Assembly (NCBI GenBank): GCA_030278955.1
Contig: JAOANR010000010.1
Span: forward strand, 27,158,174-27,222,173
Reading direction: 5' to 3'
DNA: 64,000 bases
Source of the DNA: Hygrophila difformis
Taxonomy: Eukaryota; Streptophyta; Magnoliopsida; Lamiales; Acanthaceae
The translations under genes were made by a program, and so were the position numbers. The notes beneath the pieces are model-generated. The model was not told the origin of the DNA. It did no database searches and saw nothing but the letters and a program-made list of their open reading frames with translations. Below, in pieces: positions 60,342 to 64,000 of the stretch (position 1 is its first letter; every line of letters begins with the position of its first letter).

Positions 60342-61530
60342 ATGGTTCCTTATCGCGCTAGGGGTACTGGGCGCGGGGGAGGCCTCGTAGAAACCATGGC
60401 CCACCTGTTGGAGATAGGGCTGGCGTTTTTGTTCCTGAGGAGGTTCAACATGATGATGGTGGACAGGGGAACGATGGACTACCTCCTCCTCCACCCGCAC
60501 CGGAGGTACCACATGTTGCTCAAGTGCCTCTCGAGAATCCACCGGTGGGAGGTGCAGATGTCTTCAATCCATTGAATTCGATCAGCAGCTGGCACAGTTA
60601 TTCCAGATGTTACCCTAGCCAATAGTGCAGCCTGCTCCTGCACCTGTTTCAGTCCATGTAAACTATGTGGATCTGTCCACAAAGCACCGTCCACCAAATT
60701 TTGCATGGGGTGCCAGCCCATCTGACCTTGAGAACTGGAAGTACTAGTTGGGTTGAGTTCTCTTTAGCATCAACTGTCCTGATGATCGAAAGGATTATGT
60801 GGCTTCCCATTACCTGGAAGGGGAAGCACTGCATTGGTGGAGGACCCGCGAGAACGACCTAGTCACTAGGTCCGGGTTCAACTGGGAGCAGTTTACGGAG
60901 TCCCTTAGCTCCCACTTCTATCCACCACACATTCTGGAGGCAAAGAAGTTGGAATTTCTAGGTTTGAGGTAGACGGAATATATGAGCATAACAACCTATC
61001 ATAGGAAGTTTGTGGAGCTGATGAGGTACGCTTCGGAGGTCATCCCTACTGGTAGGGATGAGGTCCTTCGATTTATTGCGGGTCTCAAGGCAGGGATTAA
61101 GTCTTCATTCGGGGCACAGAGCTTGTGATACACTTTCTGAGGCGTTTGATTAGGCCCTGTATATGGAGGACAGCCGGGCTGAGGAACGCCAGCAGTGGCA
61201 AAGCAGGAAGAGGCACAAGGACCAGGGTCGTGAGGGACATAGGGGTGGCGATCAGAGGGGTCAACCTATGGTTAGGGGTCGCCGTGATGGTGGCCATGCT
61301 GATGTGGGCAGGGGTGGTGGCCGTGCACCGCTACCTGTTCATCAGGTTGGCCCTAATGGACGACCTATGCACCGTTGCTGGACCTGCCATGAGGTGGGTC
61401 ATCGTCGAAAGAAGTGCCCACATGCTGGGCGTGGCAGATCGGTTCGAGCTGACAAAGGTGGTAGGTTGAATGTCCTGGACCGTGCTGAGGCGGATCGCCG
61501 GGATGATGTTCTTGCAGGTGTGTTTTAAAT
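60342..61530 (+). pseudogene. Gag remnant of the third Ty3 element
   Basis: Begins MVPYRARGTGRGG, then shifts frame within about 30 codons. A Gag domain is readable with stops between about 60655 and 61120 (HYLEGEALHWWRT, HFYPPHILEAKKLEF, YHRKFVELMRYA). A CCHC zinc knuckle, CWTCHEVGHRRKKC, lies at about 61378-61420. At least three stops and two frameshifts are present. Confidence 0.8.
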
Positions 61531-61589
61531 TCCTGCAGTTGTTTTATTTTCGTGTTGCTCTGTCTTACTTTGTACCCTGTTTTAGGTAC

Positions 61590-63660
61590 TATTAATGTTG
61601 CGAATCACTCTGCTTTAGTATTATTCGATTCGGGAGCCTCGTGTTCGTTCATGGCTCTGTGATTTGTGCGAGAGCACGTAGTAGGACCGTTGGTGCCCTA
61701 CCAGATGCCGGTTTCTTTGCCTTCGGGCGATATCATTCGAAGTGATCACATATGGCGTGATGCGGTATTGAGTATCGAGGGCCGTGAGTTCAGAGCAGAC
61801 TTGGTGGTCTTTAGTTTGGCTGACTTTGATGTGATTTTGGGTAAGGATTGGCTGACTCGCCATCGTGTTGTGATTGATTGTGGTATTCCACGCATTTCCT
61901 TTCGAGACCTTCTCGGTAAGTATGTTTCTTACCGATCTTCTTTGATTCCACCTGCTGCTGTTAGCATGGTTTCTATTGCTTCGTTGTGTGATATGATGCG
62001 CAGGGGTTGTTCTATTTCCCTATGGCAAATAAGGGATCTTCGAGCAGGGGTTCATGCTGCTTCGAGTGTTCCTGTCGTATATGCATTCAGGGATGTCTTT
62101 CCCGATGAAATTCATGGTCTCCCACCTGCTCGAGAGGTTTATTTTAGTATTGAGCTGATGCCTGATGCAGCTCCTATTTCTAAGGCTCCTTACCGTATGG
62201 CTCCTACTGAACTAAATGAGTTGAAGGATCAGTTGAATGAACTTACCAGTAAGGGGCATATTCAGCCGAGTAGCTCGCCTTGGGGAGCTCTCGTATTATT
62301 TTTTAAGAAGAAAGATGGATCGATGAGGATGTGCATCGATTACAGAGGTTTGAACTGAATCACGGTGAAGAACAAGTATCCTTTACCTCAGATTGAGGAT
62401 CTGTTTGATCAGGTGAGAGGGGCCAGCGTGTTTAGTAAGATTGATTTGAGATCGGGCTACCATCAGATAAGAGTGGTGGAGGCTGATAGGCCTAAGACAG
62501 CGTTCAAAACTCATTATGGGCATTTTGAATTCACGGCCATGCCTTTTGGTTTGACTAACGCACCAGCGATCTTCATGGATCTTATGCATAGGGTATTCCA
62601 TCCCCTGCTGGATGTGTGCGTGGTTAAGTTCATAGATGATATTCTGCTTTATTCGCCGACTGGTGAGGCACACGCAGGTCACTTGTGGATAGTTTTGAAC
62701 ACATTGCAAGAGCATAAGCTGTATGATAAACTCTCTAAATGCGAGTTCTGGTTGGAGAAGGTCTCCTTTCTTGAACACATTGTTTCTGGTGAGGGTATTG
62801 CAATTGACCCTGCTAAGGTGGAAGCAATATTGAAATGGCAAGCCCCAAAGAATGTGGGAGAGATCCGAAGTTTCTTAGGTCTTGTTGGTTACTACCGCAT
62901 ATTTATTGAGGGGTTTTCTAGTATTGCCAGACCTCTGACAAGATTGTTGAGAAAAGATGATAGATTTAGGTGGGATGATGATTGTGAGCAGGCATTCGAA
63001 CTCCTAAAGAAGAAAGTGACAGTCTGACAGAGGCACCTGTTTTGGTATTACCTGATGATTAAGGTAAGTATGAGGTATACACGGAGGCATCACTTAAGGG
63101 TTTAGGTTATGTGTTGATGCAGAATGAGAAGGTGATTGCTTATGCATCTCGACAGCTTAAGCCACATGAACAGAACTACCCCCACTCACGATTTGGAGAT
63201 GGCAGCGGTGTGGATGCTCTGAAAATCTGGAGACACTACCTATATGGGGCGAAGTGTAGGATCTACTCAGATCATAAGAATCTGAAGTGTTTGTACACCT
63301 CAGACCACATGAGTGGCAGAGAGAGGAGGTGGATGGAGTTGTTGCAGGACTATGATACTGATATTCAGTACATTGAAGGGAAGACGAACCGGGTGGCAGA
63401 TGCTTTGAGCAGAAAAGAGCATTATACAGTGGCATGTTTAGGGTAATGCTTGAATGGCGCAGGGATCTACTCAGACTTGAGGTTCAGCTAGTTCCTATTG
63501 GCTCTGTTTAGCACACTTTAAACATATTAGTCATTACATCATCTTTGATTGATGAGATTTTCGCTAGTCAGCATGATAGTGGAGAGATGGCAGTGTTGAG
63601 ACAGAAGATTCAGGACGGTAAGGCTCCAGGTCTCAGAATTGATAAGAAGGGGTTGGTGAG
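61590..63660 (+). pseudogene. Pol remnant of the third Ty3 element (PR-RT-RNase H)
   Basis: Protease active site [10 protein letters not shown] at about 61623; a TGA soon after, near 61660. RT runs from about 62180 ([15 protein letters not shown]) with a TGA at 62356 in place of a codon after YRGLN, and the palm reads [10 protein letters not shown] near 62630. RNase H covers about 63030-63415 (a TAA near 63060; [22 protein letters not shown]). The frame is lost at about 63445. The last recognisable piece is the linker to integrase (DGKAPGLRIDKKGLV, about 63615-63658). The integrase itself is absent from the window. Confidence 0.85.
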
Positions 63661-64000
63661 ATGATGACAGTCTTTTATAACTGTCATTTGCGTCCAATTT
63701 AGTGTCTTAATAATGATCTTTTGTTCTTAATTTCATAAGTTTTCAATGAATAATCATGGAAGATATGAAAAGATGGAAGAAGAACCAAGATTGTGAAGAA
63801 ATTTGAAATTACATAAAATGGCTTGAAATTTAAGTTTTTATTATAAGTCTCGCACGCTATGTTTTTATTTGATCTAACTCACGCTTTGTCATTCAGCAGG
63901 AAGTTAAGTTGAAAGGCTGCGGGAGATGGAAATGAACGTAGCGAGGAAAGGAAATGAATGATTCCAGGACTTTAATACGAAATCAGAAAAGATCTAAGGA
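63661..64000 (+). mobile_element. Probable start of a further inserted element
   Basis: The Ty3 pol reading stops abruptly at 63660. The next bases, TGATGACAGTCTTTTATAAC, open with TG as an LTR would, and the rest has no pol similarity. Only 340 bp are visible, so the element type cannot be determined. Confidence 0.4.

Larger units (their letters stand above)
57796..63660 (+). mobile_element. Third Ty3/gypsy element, degenerate, interrupted at its 3' side
   Basis: A 5' LTR (57796-59997), primer site, gag remnant, protease, RT and RNase H are in order on the plus strand. RT and RNase H resemble the chromovirus at 31274-42452 (Tekay-like) but with several stops and frameshifts. It is inserted in LINE ORF2. 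The sequence changes character at about 63661, in the linker before integrase, where another element seems to begin. The 3' LTR is outside the window. Confidence 0.85.

Overview
The window is nuclear DNA of a flowering plant, most likely a eudicot. One spliced, intact host gene sits in AT-rich sequence, and most of the rest is transposable elements, many inserted into one another. There are no operons, bacterial genes or CRISPR arrays. I cannot name the species.

Layout. (a) 1-558 is a third copy of the LTR of the element at 31274-42452, cut by a 500-base assembly gap (559-1058). (b) From the gap to 8651 lies a decayed minus-strand Ty3/gypsy element with both LTRs, a tRNA-Met type primer site and gag-pol broken by frameshifts and stops. 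(c) 8652-13400 holds a Stowaway-like end, a LINE-like remnant, and a gag fragment plus LTR of a Tat-lineage Ty3 element (minus strand). (d) 13401-25276 (minus) is a complete 15-exon alpha-kleisin cohesin gene of the RAD21.3/SYN4 type, about 1220 aa, with a 5'UTR intron and a TATA box near 25925. Its introns carry a SINE, a Stowaway-like MITE, an (AT)n tract and a homopolymer tract. (e) 26178-47560 is a 21.4 kb nest. The outer element has 3.6 kb LTRs, a perfect 5-bp target-site duplication (CCTTT) and only a short coiled-coil ORF between its LTRs, so it looks non-autonomous. Inserted in it (duplication ATTCT) is a Ty3 chromovirus, 31274-42452, with two 2602-bp LTRs, its own coiled-coil ORF and an uninterrupted gag-pol frame of about 1576 codons. 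(f) 47566-50470 is AT-rich and mosaic: a hAT-like end, a Helitron and a second copy of the Stowaway-like MITE. (g) 50471-57795 is a LINE (ORF1, then the ORF2 endonuclease). Its ORF1 is split by a 4.5 kb hAT-like element (51325-55842, perfect 8-bp duplication) that carries a plastid rpoC2-like fragment, itself split by a 618-bp hAT-like element (another perfect 8-bp duplication). (h) At 57796 the LINE is cut by a third Ty3 element (2.2 kb LTR, degenerate gag-pol), whose pol stops at about 63660, where a further insertion seems to begin.

The kleisin gene is the only clear host gene. The outer retroelement stands about 240 bp upstream of its TATA box, so sequence that used to lie further upstream is now some 21 kb away. 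The elements give a relative history: LINE, then hAT and Ty3 insertions into it; plastid fragment, then the 618-bp hAT; outer retroelement, then the intact chromovirus. In both elements of the 26-47 kb nest the two LTRs are nearly identical, so that nest is young.
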